A DNA stretch of 64,000 bases from an uncultured Chitinophaga sp. (GTDB taxonomy: Bacteria > Bacteroidota > Bacteroidia > Chitinophagales > Chitinophagaceae), in assembly GCF_946479755.1 (NCBI RefSeq), contig NZ_CAMLHC010000036.1, forward strand, positions 15,932 through 79,931, written 5' to 3'. Positions 21,501 through 28,774 of the stretch are shown here, piece by piece. Numbering within the stretch: position 1 is the stretch's first letter; each line of letters opens with the position of its first letter. The notes beneath the pieces are model-generated. The model was not told the origin of the DNA, did not search any database, and saw nothing but the letters and a program-made list of their open reading frames with translations. The translations under genes and the position numbers were made by a program.

Positions 21501-23408
21501 CAGCAGTATGAAGGTGTGAAGGAAGCGGTTGTAGCTGCCAGGAATGACGGTCATGGCGAAAAAGTACTTGTGGCCTACCTGGTGGGCAGCGGCATACTGG
21601 ATACTTCCGCTATTCAATCTTATCTCCATAAATTGTTGCCCGCATTTATGGTGCCTGCTTACTACCTGCAGCTCGATGCACTGCCCTTAACGGCCGTTGG
21701 AAAAAGAGACCTGAAGAGACTGCCGGCTCCCGAGGGAATGGGCCAGCGCGTCAGCGACAAATATGTGGCGTCCCGCAATGAGACGGAAGAAAAACTGGTA
21801 GCGATCTGGGAAGAAGTGTTGAGCAGGACACGCGTAGGTATCCATGACAATTTCTTCCTGATGGGAGGTAACTCTATCAATCTTATCCGCCTTAGCATCA
21901 GGATCAACAAAGTATTCGGGAGAGATGAGCAGCTGAAAACCATCTTTCAGTACCCGACGCCGGCCACCATGGCAGCTTTTCTGCAGGAAACGGGCCCGGC
22001 AGCGCCGGCAGCGGATACTATGGAAAAGAAAGGATGCGCCGGTTGCACGACCGGCTGCTGCAAAGCCGCTTCCGCGCTGCACGATATTTCCTACAACATG
22101 CAGACCTACTTCCCGGAAGAACAGTCCCTGGAAGATCCCATGGTGATGCAGGTTGCCTATCCCGAGGTGGACATCGCCGCGCTGAAAGCAGCCATCGCTA
22201 AACTGGTAGAACGTCATGATACACTGAGGACCGTATTTGTACAGGATGGCACATCCGTGAAACAACGGATTCTCCCGCCGGAAGAATGTAACTATGAAAT
22301 GAATGATACAGGTATCGTGACCACTGAGCAGGACCTGGATATAATCATCCGCAAGGAATACCTCCGGAAATTTGATCTGATGAACTGGCCGCTGTTTGCG
22401 GTGAATGTATACCGCCTGGAAACAGGTCCGTCGGTCATCATCTTTACGATGCATCATATCATAGGCGATGGTCATTCCATAGGAGTCCTTAAAGAAGAAC
22501 TGGTGCAGTTATACCGGGAGCATGTCACCGGCGTTGCCGCCTCACTGCCGCCGTTGCGACACCAGTACCGGGACTTCTCCAATTGGCAGCGCGCATTTGT
22601 GGCATCGGAAGCAGGTCACCTGCACCGGCAGTTCTGGCTGGAAAAGTTATCCGGGTTTACCCCGGAAGTCAGGTTCCTGAAAACGGCCCTGCCGGTTACG
22701 CACACAAAAAGAAACGGTATCTGTCTCAGTGCCGCCATCGAAGGCGCCCTGTATGAACAGGCGGACCACTTCGCCAAAACGTTGTCCCTCACACGCACCG
22801 CCCTGTTGCTGGGCGTACTGGACCTGGTGTTGTATAAATGGACGGGGCAGAAAGACATTACGCTGCTGACCCGTATTTCCGGCAGGGACTCCCGGTATTA
22901 TGGAGATATGGACGTTAGTTCGCTGATAGGATTTTTTGTCAATACCGTCCTGGTCAGAAATGAGGTCGATGCAGCCCTGCCGGTGCAACAGTTCCTGAAG
23001 GAGTTGCAGCAACGTTTCCTCGATGATCTGCATTACAGTACTTATCCCTTTGGTAAGCTGACCGGCGAACTGCCGGCCGTAACACCGGCCGATTTCCTGA
23101 GATCAACCGTGGTATTTAATTACCATAACTATGATTACCTGAAAGACGCCGATTACCACGGACCGGTGAAGGGAGGTGCTAAAAACACCCCGACCATCCA
23201 GACAGCCCTCGTGCTGCACGTCCATGAGTTCAGGAACTGCCTGCGGCTCGATTTTATCTGCAGCCGGAACGTGTTTGACCAGGACCAGGCGTCCGCGATA
23301 AAAGCCCTGTACCTGGCTGTGCTCAGGCAGGTGATACAGGAGCCGGACATCCTCCCCGGCGCCTTAAAAACATCGCTTGCAGCGGCGGAAGAAGTCGCCG
23401 CCCGGTAA
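15516..23408 (+). CDS. NRPS: docking-C-A(Ser)-PCP-C-A(unknown)-PCP-C(terminal)
   Basis: This 2630-residue protein begins with a TubC-type docking domain (1-55). Module one has a C domain with HHIVSDG, an A domain reading DVWHMSLVD (serine) and a PCP with GGHSL (Ser1068). Module two has a C domain with HHIISDG and an A domain (about 1570-2070) reading DGENVGAND, which I cannot match to a known residue. Its A5 motif is YGPPEN instead of YGPTE, and A10 has VGK instead of NGK. The PCP is GGNSI (Ser2120). A cysteine-rich linker follows (Cys2174, 2177, 2181, 2182), then a terminal condensation domain with intact HHIIGDG at 2313-2319. There is no thioesterase or reductase domain, so the terminal C domain is the likely release catalyst, by cyclization or by attack of an external nucleophile. 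This is the last assembly-line gene in the run. Confidence 0.94.
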   Translation: MSVVNLIKGFKEKGIDISLSGNDLKIDFDGNALTDSLLAELKINKANIIDFLKKMHTAKETGIPAAAPAYSYPLSSSQRRLWVLSQFEEGSIAYNMPGVFVFEGELNQDALKYSFNRLLERHESLRTVFREGTDGDIHQFILMPEETGFNVCFHDLRNNPEPDQLVKQMVQEEFVRPFDLEAGPLLRADLYQTENSKWLFTCTMHHIVSDGWSMRILIRELLQFYNAFASGRTVAAAPLRIHYKDYAVWQQSQLSGAALQDHRTYWLEQFAGALPTLELPADYPRPAVKTYNGGLVHKTIGPNLFRSFRSVVQEQDASLFMGLLSVVNILLYHYSGQEDIVIGSPIAGREHMDLEDQIGFYANTLALRTRFSGGDGFNEILALVKRITLGAYEHQVYPFDDLVEELDLVRDMSRNALFDVMVALQNTRVNSTAREPQRLDNIRVSGYEGGGEVVSKFDLTFNFTETGSTLQLGIEYNSDIYRRDTIAQLASHFEQLLEAVSVAPSAPVQQLEYLSDTEKQQLLTTFNDTRVNFRDDETLISLFEEQAARAPQVTALVFEGRHYSYRELNEKVNQLAHHLRTTYAVVPDDRIGIKMDRSERMIIALLAAMKSGGAYVPIDPAFPAARINYLLEDSQCKVLIDEAAFAAFEETAAHYSVANPEVANTPSDLAYVIYTSGSTGQPKGCMLEHRGVVNRIGWMWQHYGFTPADVILQKTTFTFDVSVWELFMPLCWGARMVLCHKDDVGDPQRLLSLIEKEKVTCLHFVPSMFSAFIGVIADRPELVRQLTSLRGVMTSGEALPAETVAGWYQHSSIPVHNLYGPTEASVDVTYYTTAPGDTKVPIGRPIWNTSMYILGAGNQLVPAGVKGEICIGGIGLARGYLHQPALTAEKFVPHPFLAGERLYKTGDLGRWLPDGNIEYLGRKDDQVKIRGYRIELGEIEAALLKYPGTEAAVVVAKHNAGGDKELVAYVVNKSPVQASDLKAYLGNLLPAYMVPAYYMQVNAFPLTANGKLDRKQLPAPDGAAESMKAAFAAPANKTEAALLAIWQNVLWKDGISVLDNFFDLGGHSLKATRLASQIHKAFDVRMSLKDLFAVPVLREQAAFIANAKKAAFVAIPLLPGQPDYALSSSQQRLWTLSRFENANISYNISGNYVFEGRVDLPALHQAFGTLIERHEILRTIFTETAEGTVRQTILPPGESGFQIDCRDLRTEPEKEAIARKLVKTAAVTPFDLSIPSLLRVGLYRLEEEKWVFTYVLHHIISDGWSMDILINELLLFYRIHLQGKENPLAPLRIQYKDYAAWQQQQVNSDMLNEHAAYWLKQFEGELPVLEMPADKVRPALKTYNGGGVTRRIPAAVSRQLKNICQEEGSTFFMGLLSAVKVLLYRYTGQEDITVGCPVAGRSHADLEDQVGFYVNTLALRTRFSGGDHYRQLLDAVKQTTLKGHDHQLYPFDKLVDTLQYSRDMSRNPLFDVMVILKNAATGKSAEEKEMRELKISGYHGEEHVTVKVDLSFDFIDTGADLVVNIAYNSDIYEKSSISRLADHLEHLVAAIVKDPALPICELPFLGAAEREQLLLTFNNTQVPIPTNETVLDMFERQVTDTPDKAAVVYGDVSLTYRELNDRAAQLANYLYENYHIKPDDLIALKLKRDEWMVISILAVLKSGGAYVPIDPEYPADRVTYLLQDSQCKVLVDQAELEKFMVRQDAYCGRNTERVSGQHHLAYVIYTSGTTGHPKGVMIEHRSLYARMHYLQQHYGLTAEDNFIFYRSYSFDGTLEEYMLPLVTGATCFIAPPDFKEDIIHNIIRFVAAHRITKINMPPVLLGELLHFADGQAVAKMASLKTVVSGGDKLTRKIVNDFLDRFPARLYNAYGPPENTNDSTGWLAEKGPETMPVPIGRPVHNSRAYILDGHLQPVPTGIYGELFVGGIGLSRGYLNRAELTAEKFLPDPFVAGEKMYRTGDLCRWLPDGNIEFAGRTDFQVKIRGYRIELGEIENALQQYEGVKEAVVAARNDGHGEKVLVAYLVGSGILDTSAIQSYLHKLLPAFMVPAYYLQLDALPLTAVGKRDLKRLPAPEGMGQRVSDKYVASRNETEEKLVAIWEEVLSRTRVGIHDNFFLMGGNSINLIRLSIRINKVFGRDEQLKTIFQYPTPATMAAFLQETGPAAPAADTMEKKGCAGCTTGCCKAASALHDISYNMQTYFPEEQSLEDPMVMQVAYPEVDIAALKAAIAKLVERHDTLRTVFVQDGTSVKQRILPPEECNYEMNDTGIVTTEQDLDIIIRKEYLRKFDLMNWPLFAVNVYRLETGPSVIIFTMHHIIGDGHSIGVLKEELVQLYREHVTGVAASLPPLRHQYRDFSNWQRAFVASEAGHLHRQFWLEKLSGFTPEVRFLKTALPVTHTKRNGICLSAAIEGALYEQADHFAKTLSLTRTALLLGVLDLVLYKWTGQKDITLLTRISGRDSRYYGDMDVSSLIGFFVNTVLVRNEVDAALPVQQFLKELQQRFLDDLHYSTYPFGKLTGELPAVTPADFLRSTVVFNYHNYDYLKDADYHGPVKGGAKNTPTIQTALVLHVHEFRNCLRLDFICSRNVFDQDQASAIKALYLAVLRQVIQEPDILPGALKTSLAAAEEVAAR

Positions 23409-23456
23409 GCGCAGGTTCAGAAAATATTTAAACATCGCTGTAAAGAAAAAATTATC

Positions 23457-25109
23457 ATGAGACGGATACTAAAAATAATTTTACCACAGATAGGCAAACT
23501 TGGGTTGGTAAAGTATGTGCTGCTGGGTATTCTTTCGGGAGCCTTCAGCTTTCTGTTTGTGAACTCCGTGACCCGGGTCATCGGCCAGATTATAAGCGGC
23601 GGTTTTACCAGCATCAGCGCAGAATACATCCTGACATTTGCCGGTATCATCCTGGCTTACATCTGGATCAGGCGGACCCTGGCACTGGCGATCATCGACC
23701 TGGCGCAAACCTTTTTCTGGAAACTGCGCCTCCGGATATTGTCCATCGTGCTGAACGCCAACTACCAACAGCTGTCCAGCCGAAGATCGAAGATATATAC
23801 CGCCCTGTTTCACGATGTGTATGTATTAACGGACGCTTCTACCAGCGTCATCGGTTTTGCCACCTCGCTGATCCTGGCTCTTGCCAGTCTTGCATACCTG
23901 GCGTCGATATCGCTGATATTGTTTGCTATCACGCTTGTGATTGCATCGCTGGGCATCACTGTGTATCATTTCGGTTCCAAACGCAGTAACAAAAGGTTTG
24001 AAATCACCCGTGCCCTGGAAAATAAGTTTGTAAAAAACGCAGACGGTATCCTGGACGGTTTTAAAGAAATTTTTATTGAGCCACGCAAAGGCAAAGCTAT
24101 CTTTGAAAACAAAATACTGCCCATCGCCAGCGATTCTTACAACAACAATACAGTGGCCTTTACCGGGTTTCTGAACAACCAGATTACGGGGCAGGTGTTG
24201 TTTTACGTACTTATTTCATCCATATTGCTGTTCTTCGGTATTGTACTGAAAATAAAACCGAATGAAATCGTCAGCTTCGTGTTTACGCTCCTGTACCTGC
24301 TGGGCTCCATTGAAACCATTATGGTCATATTGCCGGGCCTGATGAGGGCAAGGGTGGCTTCCAATCACCTGGTAGCACTGACGTCGGAGCTGCAGGAAGC
24401 CAACTTCCACAACCCGCTGCCGGACACCTACATTACCAAAAAGGACTTCGGTCATATTGTTGTCAGCGACCTGGAATTCAACTATGGCGAGAACGAAGAA
24501 GCCTTTGGCGTGGGACCGGTGAACTTTGAAGCGGGCAAAGGAGAGATCGTATTTATCTATGGTGGCAATGGCAGCGGTAAAACGACCTTCATATACTCCC
24601 TCCTCGGTTTGTGTGTTCCCACTGCCGGTGAAATAAGGCTTAATGATATCCTGGTGGACCAGCACACCTATCCTGCTTATCGCGCCGTTTTTTCAGTCGT
24701 CTTCAGTAATTTCTACCTGTTCGATGAACTACTTGGCCTGGAAAACTTCAACCAGGAAAAATGGAACTATTACCTCGACCTTTTTGAATTGAAAGGGAAA
24801 GTGACCCTCGACGGCGCCAACTTCTCCACGACGGATCTTTCTACCGGGCAGCGGAAGCGGCTCGCGCTCATTGCTGCACTGATGGAGGAGAAGCCGGTAC
24901 TGGTGATCGATGAATGGGCAGCAGACCAGGACCCCTATTTCCGGCGGAAGTTTTATCTGGAAATTTTACCTATGCTGAAAGAAGACGGGCTGACCATCAT
25001 CGCCATCACGCATGACGATAAATACTATCACTGTGCGGATAAGTTGTACCGCATGGAATATGGGAAACTACAGCGCGACTTCGTACATGCGCCTGCGATG
25101 CTTAAATGA
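23457..25109 (+). CDS. cyclic-peptide exporter ABC transporter (SyrD/PvdE type)
   Basis: This 550-residue protein fuses an N-terminal transmembrane domain of about six helices (roughly 10-320) to a C-terminal ATPase. Walker A is GGNGSGKT at 369-376, the signature is LSTGQRKRLAL, and the Walker B region reads VLVIDEWAADQDP. The WAADQDP ending is typical of the SyrD/PvdE cyclic peptide transporter family. These exporters move nonribosomal peptides out of the cytoplasm; PvdE carries the acylated pyoverdine precursor to the periplasm. The gene lies 48 bases after the last NRPS gene and is followed by a thioesterase and an acylase. The cargo is inferred to be the acylated peptide of this cluster. 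Confidence 0.9.
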   Translation: MRRILKIILPQIGKLGLVKYVLLGILSGAFSFLFVNSVTRVIGQIISGGFTSISAEYILTFAGIILAYIWIRRTLALAIIDLAQTFFWKLRLRILSIVLNANYQQLSSRRSKIYTALFHDVYVLTDASTSVIGFATSLILALASLAYLASISLILFAITLVIASLGITVYHFGSKRSNKRFEITRALENKFVKNADGILDGFKEIFIEPRKGKAIFENKILPIASDSYNNNTVAFTGFLNNQITGQVLFYVLISSILLFFGIVLKIKPNEIVSFVFTLLYLLGSIETIMVILPGLMRARVASNHLVALTSELQEANFHNPLPDTYITKKDFGHIVVSDLEFNYGENEEAFGVGPVNFEAGKGEIVFIYGGNGSGKTTFIYSLLGLCVPTAGEIRLNDILVDQHTYPAYRAVFSVVFSNFYLFDELLGLENFNQEKWNYYLDLFELKGKVTLDGANFSTTDLSTGQRKRLALIAALMEEKPVLVIDEWAADQDPYFRRKFYLEILPMLKEDGLTIIAITHDDKYYHCADKLYRMEYGKLQRDFVHAPAMLK

Positions 25110-25136
25110 TTGCAATCCTTTCAAAAGAAATTATTT

Positions 25137-25850
25137 ATGAAAAGACCTCAATTGTTTCTCCTGCATTTTGCGGGCGGAAATTGCTACTCCTTTCAGTTTC
25201 TTACTCCGCTGTTGCACGGCTTCGATGTAATAGCGCTTGAATTGCCCGGCCGCGGGCGCCGGATGGAAGAACCACTGCTCACGGACTTCGACCAGGCGGC
25301 AGAAGATGTCTGCCGCCAGATCCGCGCCAGGCTAAATGGCGCCGGTTTTATGATCTACGGGCACAGTATGGGTGCTTACCTTGGCCTGAGAGCCACCAGC
25401 TGGCTGGAGGAAAACGGAAAGCCTCCGCTGGCCCTGGTTGTCAGCGGCAATGCCGGACCGGGAATGAGAGACATCAAAAGCAGGTATCTGCTGGAACACG
25501 ATGCGTTTGTAGCAGAGCTGAGGAAACTGGGGGGTGTACCGGAAGAACTGTTCGAGAACAGGGAGCTGTTCGATTTTTTTGAACCGATATTACGGGCAGA
25601 CTTCGAAATCGCTGAGCGGAATAACATTGAGAACGCTGCGGCAGTAAATGTCCCCTTGTACGCCATTATGGGCAGCGAAGAAGAAAAAGCCGCCTCTATA
25701 GATAACTGGGGCCGTTTCACCCACTCCTTCTTCAACGCTGAAGTGTTGCCAGGGGACCATTTCTTTATTCACAGGCATCCGCACCGGCTAATGCAGATCA
25801 TCCGCCTTGTATACAATCAGGCGACACTGGTCCAGCATAATGACTGCTGA
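25137..25850 (+). CDS. type II thioesterase (NRPS/PKS editing)
   Basis: This is a stand-alone alpha/beta hydrolase of 237 residues in the GrsT/SrfTEII family. Such enzymes remove wrongly loaded or stalled groups from carrier-protein phosphopantetheine arms. The nucleophile is Ser77 in GHSMG, and the catalytic histidine is His208 in GDHFF. The acidic position usually filled by Asp in the GxxD element reads GSEEE here, so the acid may be Glu. I chose the ATG at 25137 because the start of the protein (KRPQLFLLHFAGG) aligns with the family; a TTG at 25110 would add nine residues just after the exporter stop. It is not fused to the assembly line and is unlikely to be the chain-release enzyme. Confidence 0.9.
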   Translation: MKRPQLFLLHFAGGNCYSFQFLTPLLHGFDVIALELPGRGRRMEEPLLTDFDQAAEDVCRQIRARLNGAGFMIYGHSMGAYLGLRATSWLEENGKPPLALVVSGNAGPGMRDIKSRYLLEHDAFVAELRKLGGVPEELFENRELFDFFEPILRADFEIAERNNIENAAAVNVPLYAIMGSEEEKAASIDNWGRFTHSFFNAEVLPGDHFFIHRHPHRLMQIIRLVYNQATLVQHNDC

Positions 25851-25886
25851 GCGGAGCGTATTCTTATCAAATAAAATTCAGGTTGA

Positions 25887-28313
25887 ATGAAAAAGATAAA
25901 AGCCGGATTCTTATTTCCGCTCATCGCGTTAATTCTTTTGGTCACCGGGTTGTCCATACCGGTATTCAATGCGCCGCCATTGGGTATGCTGCTCGACCCT
26001 TTCATCGGGGTGGTGCAAAATGACCGGGACGGTCAGCTGACCGGCATCAGCGTTACTATCCGCCAAACCGGCCTGCCCCATACAGCGGAAGTATACTTTG
26101 ATGAAAGAAAAGTACCGCATATCTACGCAGACAATACGGACGATCTTTTTTTTACACAGGGATATGTTACCGCCGCGCTGCGTTTATGGCAAATGGATTT
26201 TGCCGCCTATGCCGCCGCCGGCCGGCTGTCTGAGATTTTCCGCGGTGACAGGTTCCTGGCTTACGACCGTAACCAGCGGAGGATGGGCCTCCTGGAGGCA
26301 GCGCGGCAGTCATTGCAGCTGATGGAAACAGACCCTGAGACCATGGCTGCCCTGAACGCCTATACGAAAGGTGTCAACGCTTACATTCAGACATTGCGGT
26401 ACCGGCAGTACCCGTTGGAATATAAAATACTCAACTATTCGCCTGAGCCATGGAGCAACCTTAAAAGTGTGCTGGTGATGAAACAGGTGGGTAACAACAT
26501 GACCGGTTACGAAGAGGATATGATGATGTCTAAACTGATGCTGGTATTGGGGGAAGACACTTTCAATAAATTGTATCCCGACTTCGGGCCTCATGTAACA
26601 CCGGTGATGGACAAGCCGCGGCAGGCTGCCAGCCCCGCCTTTCAGCAGCTGAAGAAACCGGCGTATCTCGATTATGCTTTCCTGTCGTCGGTATCCGCCA
26701 TCACTCCCAGTAACTACAATCCAAGACTGGGCAGCAACAGCTGGGCGGTATCCGGCAAAAAAACAAAGTCGGGCTATCCCATGCTGGCCAATGATCCTCA
26801 TCTTACCCTTTCCCTGCCGAATGTATGGCTGGAGATGCAATTATCCGCGCCCGGCATGAACGTGTACGGCGTATCTATCCCCGGCACGCCGGCGGTGATC
26901 ATCGGGTTCAACGACCGTGTGGCCTGGGGCATCACCAACGGCGCCGACGATATAAAGGACTGGTACAAACTGAAGATAAAAGCAGACTACTCGCAGTATG
27001 AACTGGATGGTAAATGGATAACGCTGCCCTACCAGGTGGAAAAGTTCAGGCGCCGGGGAGGAGCGGACTTTTATGATACCATCTACCATACGGTACATGG
27101 CCCGTTGGTGACCACGGCCAGCTTCCCGGACAAACGCCCCGAATTAATGAACTACGCCCTGAAATGGGAGTTGCTCAAAGCCTCCAATGAATTCTCTACG
27201 TTTATAAAGCTGGCCCGCGCCCGTAATTATGAGGATTTCAGGGGCGCGCTAAAAAGCTATTCCTGTCCTGTTATGAACTTCACTTTCGCCTGTAATGATA
27301 ATACCATTGCTATTCACCACCAGGGTAGTATGCGGCGGAAGCAGGCTGGTGAAGGGAGGTTCGTCCTGGATGGCAGTACAGGGGAATTGAACAATAGTGC
27401 ATATATACCCGAAGACAGCCTGCCCCGCCTGGTAGACCCGGCTGTCAACTATGTACTTTCAGCAAACCAGCATCCAACGTATGCCGATTACCGTTACTAC
27501 TACAATGGTTACTACAGTGAAACAAGAGCTGCCCGCATCAGGCAGTTGCTGGAAAGTAGCGATAGCTTCGATATTGCCGGCATGGAGCGGCTGCAACTGG
27601 ACAACACCAGTGTATTTGCGGTAGAAGCACTGCCGGTGCTGACGGGGACCCTGCAACGTGATAAACTGAATGCCGGACAGCAAAAGATGCTGAACATGCT
27701 GGCTACCTGGAAAGGCACTTACAACGCGGGTGATACAGCAGCGCTTTTATTTGAACGCTGGATAAAAAACATCCGTAACGATACGTGGGACGAATGGGCT
27801 GCCTATTCCCCTGCACTGAAGGCGCCGCCGGATTTTACATTGCTGTCCCTCATCAGCAATGAGCCTTCAGACAGGTACTTCGATAAACAGGGGACGTCAG
27901 CAAAGGAAACTGCCGGCGATATTGTGACCGCCGCGTTTATAAAGGCTGCTGAAGAGTATGTTCAACAAAGCGAAAAAGGCAGTACGGCCTGGGCTGCCAG
28001 TAATAAAATAAATGTGATGCACCTCATTGAGATCGGCGCGTTTAGTGATACCAGGATCCCTGTCTCCGGACATCCGGACGCTATTAACGCCGCCTCCGGC
28101 AGTTGGGGCCCTTCCTGGCGAATGATCGTAGAACTGGGAAAAAAACCGGTGGCATACGGTATTTATCCAGGAGGCCAGTCGGGTAATGCAGGCAGCCGCT
28201 ATTATGATAGCGGCGTGAAAGACTGGAGTGCAGGCAAATACTATCCTTTACACTTTTACCAGTCAAAGGCGGAAGCGGCCAGGCAAAAAGGCACGGTTTG
28301 GCTATTGAAATAA
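25887..28313 (+). CDS. penicillin acylase family Ntn hydrolase (PvdQ-like role)
   Basis: This 808-residue precursor has an N-terminal signal or anchor helix (about 7-28). The new N-terminal nucleophile is Ser283 in the motif LGSNSWAVSG, where autocleavage after Gly282 would produce an alpha subunit of about 250 residues and a large beta subunit. Family members hydrolyse amide bonds of acylated compounds: beta-lactams, acyl-homoserine lactones or, for PvdQ, the fatty acyl chain of the pyoverdine precursor. The gene is 36 bases after the thioesterase and shares the operon with a PvdE-type exporter, so periplasmic deacylation of the exported peptide is the favoured role. Quorum quenching or beta-lactam degradation cannot be excluded from sequence but fits the context less well. 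Confidence 0.9.
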   Translation: MKKIKAGFLFPLIALILLVTGLSIPVFNAPPLGMLLDPFIGVVQNDRDGQLTGISVTIRQTGLPHTAEVYFDERKVPHIYADNTDDLFFTQGYVTAALRLWQMDFAAYAAAGRLSEIFRGDRFLAYDRNQRRMGLLEAARQSLQLMETDPETMAALNAYTKGVNAYIQTLRYRQYPLEYKILNYSPEPWSNLKSVLVMKQVGNNMTGYEEDMMMSKLMLVLGEDTFNKLYPDFGPHVTPVMDKPRQAASPAFQQLKKPAYLDYAFLSSVSAITPSNYNPRLGSNSWAVSGKKTKSGYPMLANDPHLTLSLPNVWLEMQLSAPGMNVYGVSIPGTPAVIIGFNDRVAWGITNGADDIKDWYKLKIKADYSQYELDGKWITLPYQVEKFRRRGGADFYDTIYHTVHGPLVTTASFPDKRPELMNYALKWELLKASNEFSTFIKLARARNYEDFRGALKSYSCPVMNFTFACNDNTIAIHHQGSMRRKQAGEGRFVLDGSTGELNNSAYIPEDSLPRLVDPAVNYVLSANQHPTYADYRYYYNGYYSETRAARIRQLLESSDSFDIAGMERLQLDNTSVFAVEALPVLTGTLQRDKLNAGQQKMLNMLATWKGTYNAGDTAALLFERWIKNIRNDTWDEWAAYSPALKAPPDFTLLSLISNEPSDRYFDKQGTSAKETAGDIVTAAFIKAAEEYVQQSEKGSTAWAASNKINVMHLIEIGAFSDTRIPVSGHPDAINAASGSWGPSWRMIVELGKKPVAYGIYPGGQSGNAGSRYYDSGVKDWSAGKYYPLHFYQSKAEAARQKGTVWLLK

Positions 28314-28347
28314 TCCCATTTGGTGACCAATTAAATATTTCATCATC

Positions 28348-28764
28348 ATGAAAAAAAAGATCGCTGATAATATAAAGGTGTTCCTGCTAACCACCATCCT
28401 GATCCTGCTTGTTCGTCTTGCAGGAGATTTCCCCTGGTGGAGCTTCGTTGTTTTCCTGGTACCTGCCGGAATGGCCATGCGCTATAAAAAGTGGCAGGCT
28501 GCGTTTTTCATAGCCGGCTTTTTATCGGGTTTTCTCATCTGGACCGGCGCCAGCCTTTATTTCGAATATACGGGTAATGGTATCGTGCTGCAGAAGACCG
28601 CGCTGTTGCTCGGTACATCGCGTGTACTGGTAGTGCTGGGCACAGGAATGATAGGCGGGCTGATTTCGGGGTTGTCGCTGTTTACCGGAGCTACTGTTAT
28701 GAGCGCCGGGAAACCGATGATGTTTATTAACAACGGCGCTATTACCGATAAGATTAACCTTTAA
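28348..28764 (+). CDS. small four-helix membrane protein, unknown function
   Basis: This 138-residue protein has a basic N terminus and about four hydrophobic helices (near 9-27, 30-45, 50-72 and 92-115), followed by a short polar tail. I do not recognise a domain. It sits 34 bases after the acylase and 10 bases before the CmlA-like hydroxylase, in the same direction, so it is almost certainly cotranscribed. Possible roles are assisting export or immunity to the product, but nothing in the sequence favours either. Confidence 0.75.
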   Translation: MKKKIADNIKVFLLTTILILLVRLAGDFPWWSFVVFLVPAGMAMRYKKWQAAFFIAGFLSGFLIWTGASLYFEYTGNGIVLQKTALLLGTSRVLVVLGTGMIGGLISGLSLFTGATVMSAGKPMMFINNGAITDKINL

Positions 28765-28774
28765 ATAAAAATGT

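Noticed and set aside
25137..25850. Thioesterase as the chain-release domain
   Set aside because: It is a separate short protein of the type II editing family, and the assembly line ends in an intact condensation domain.
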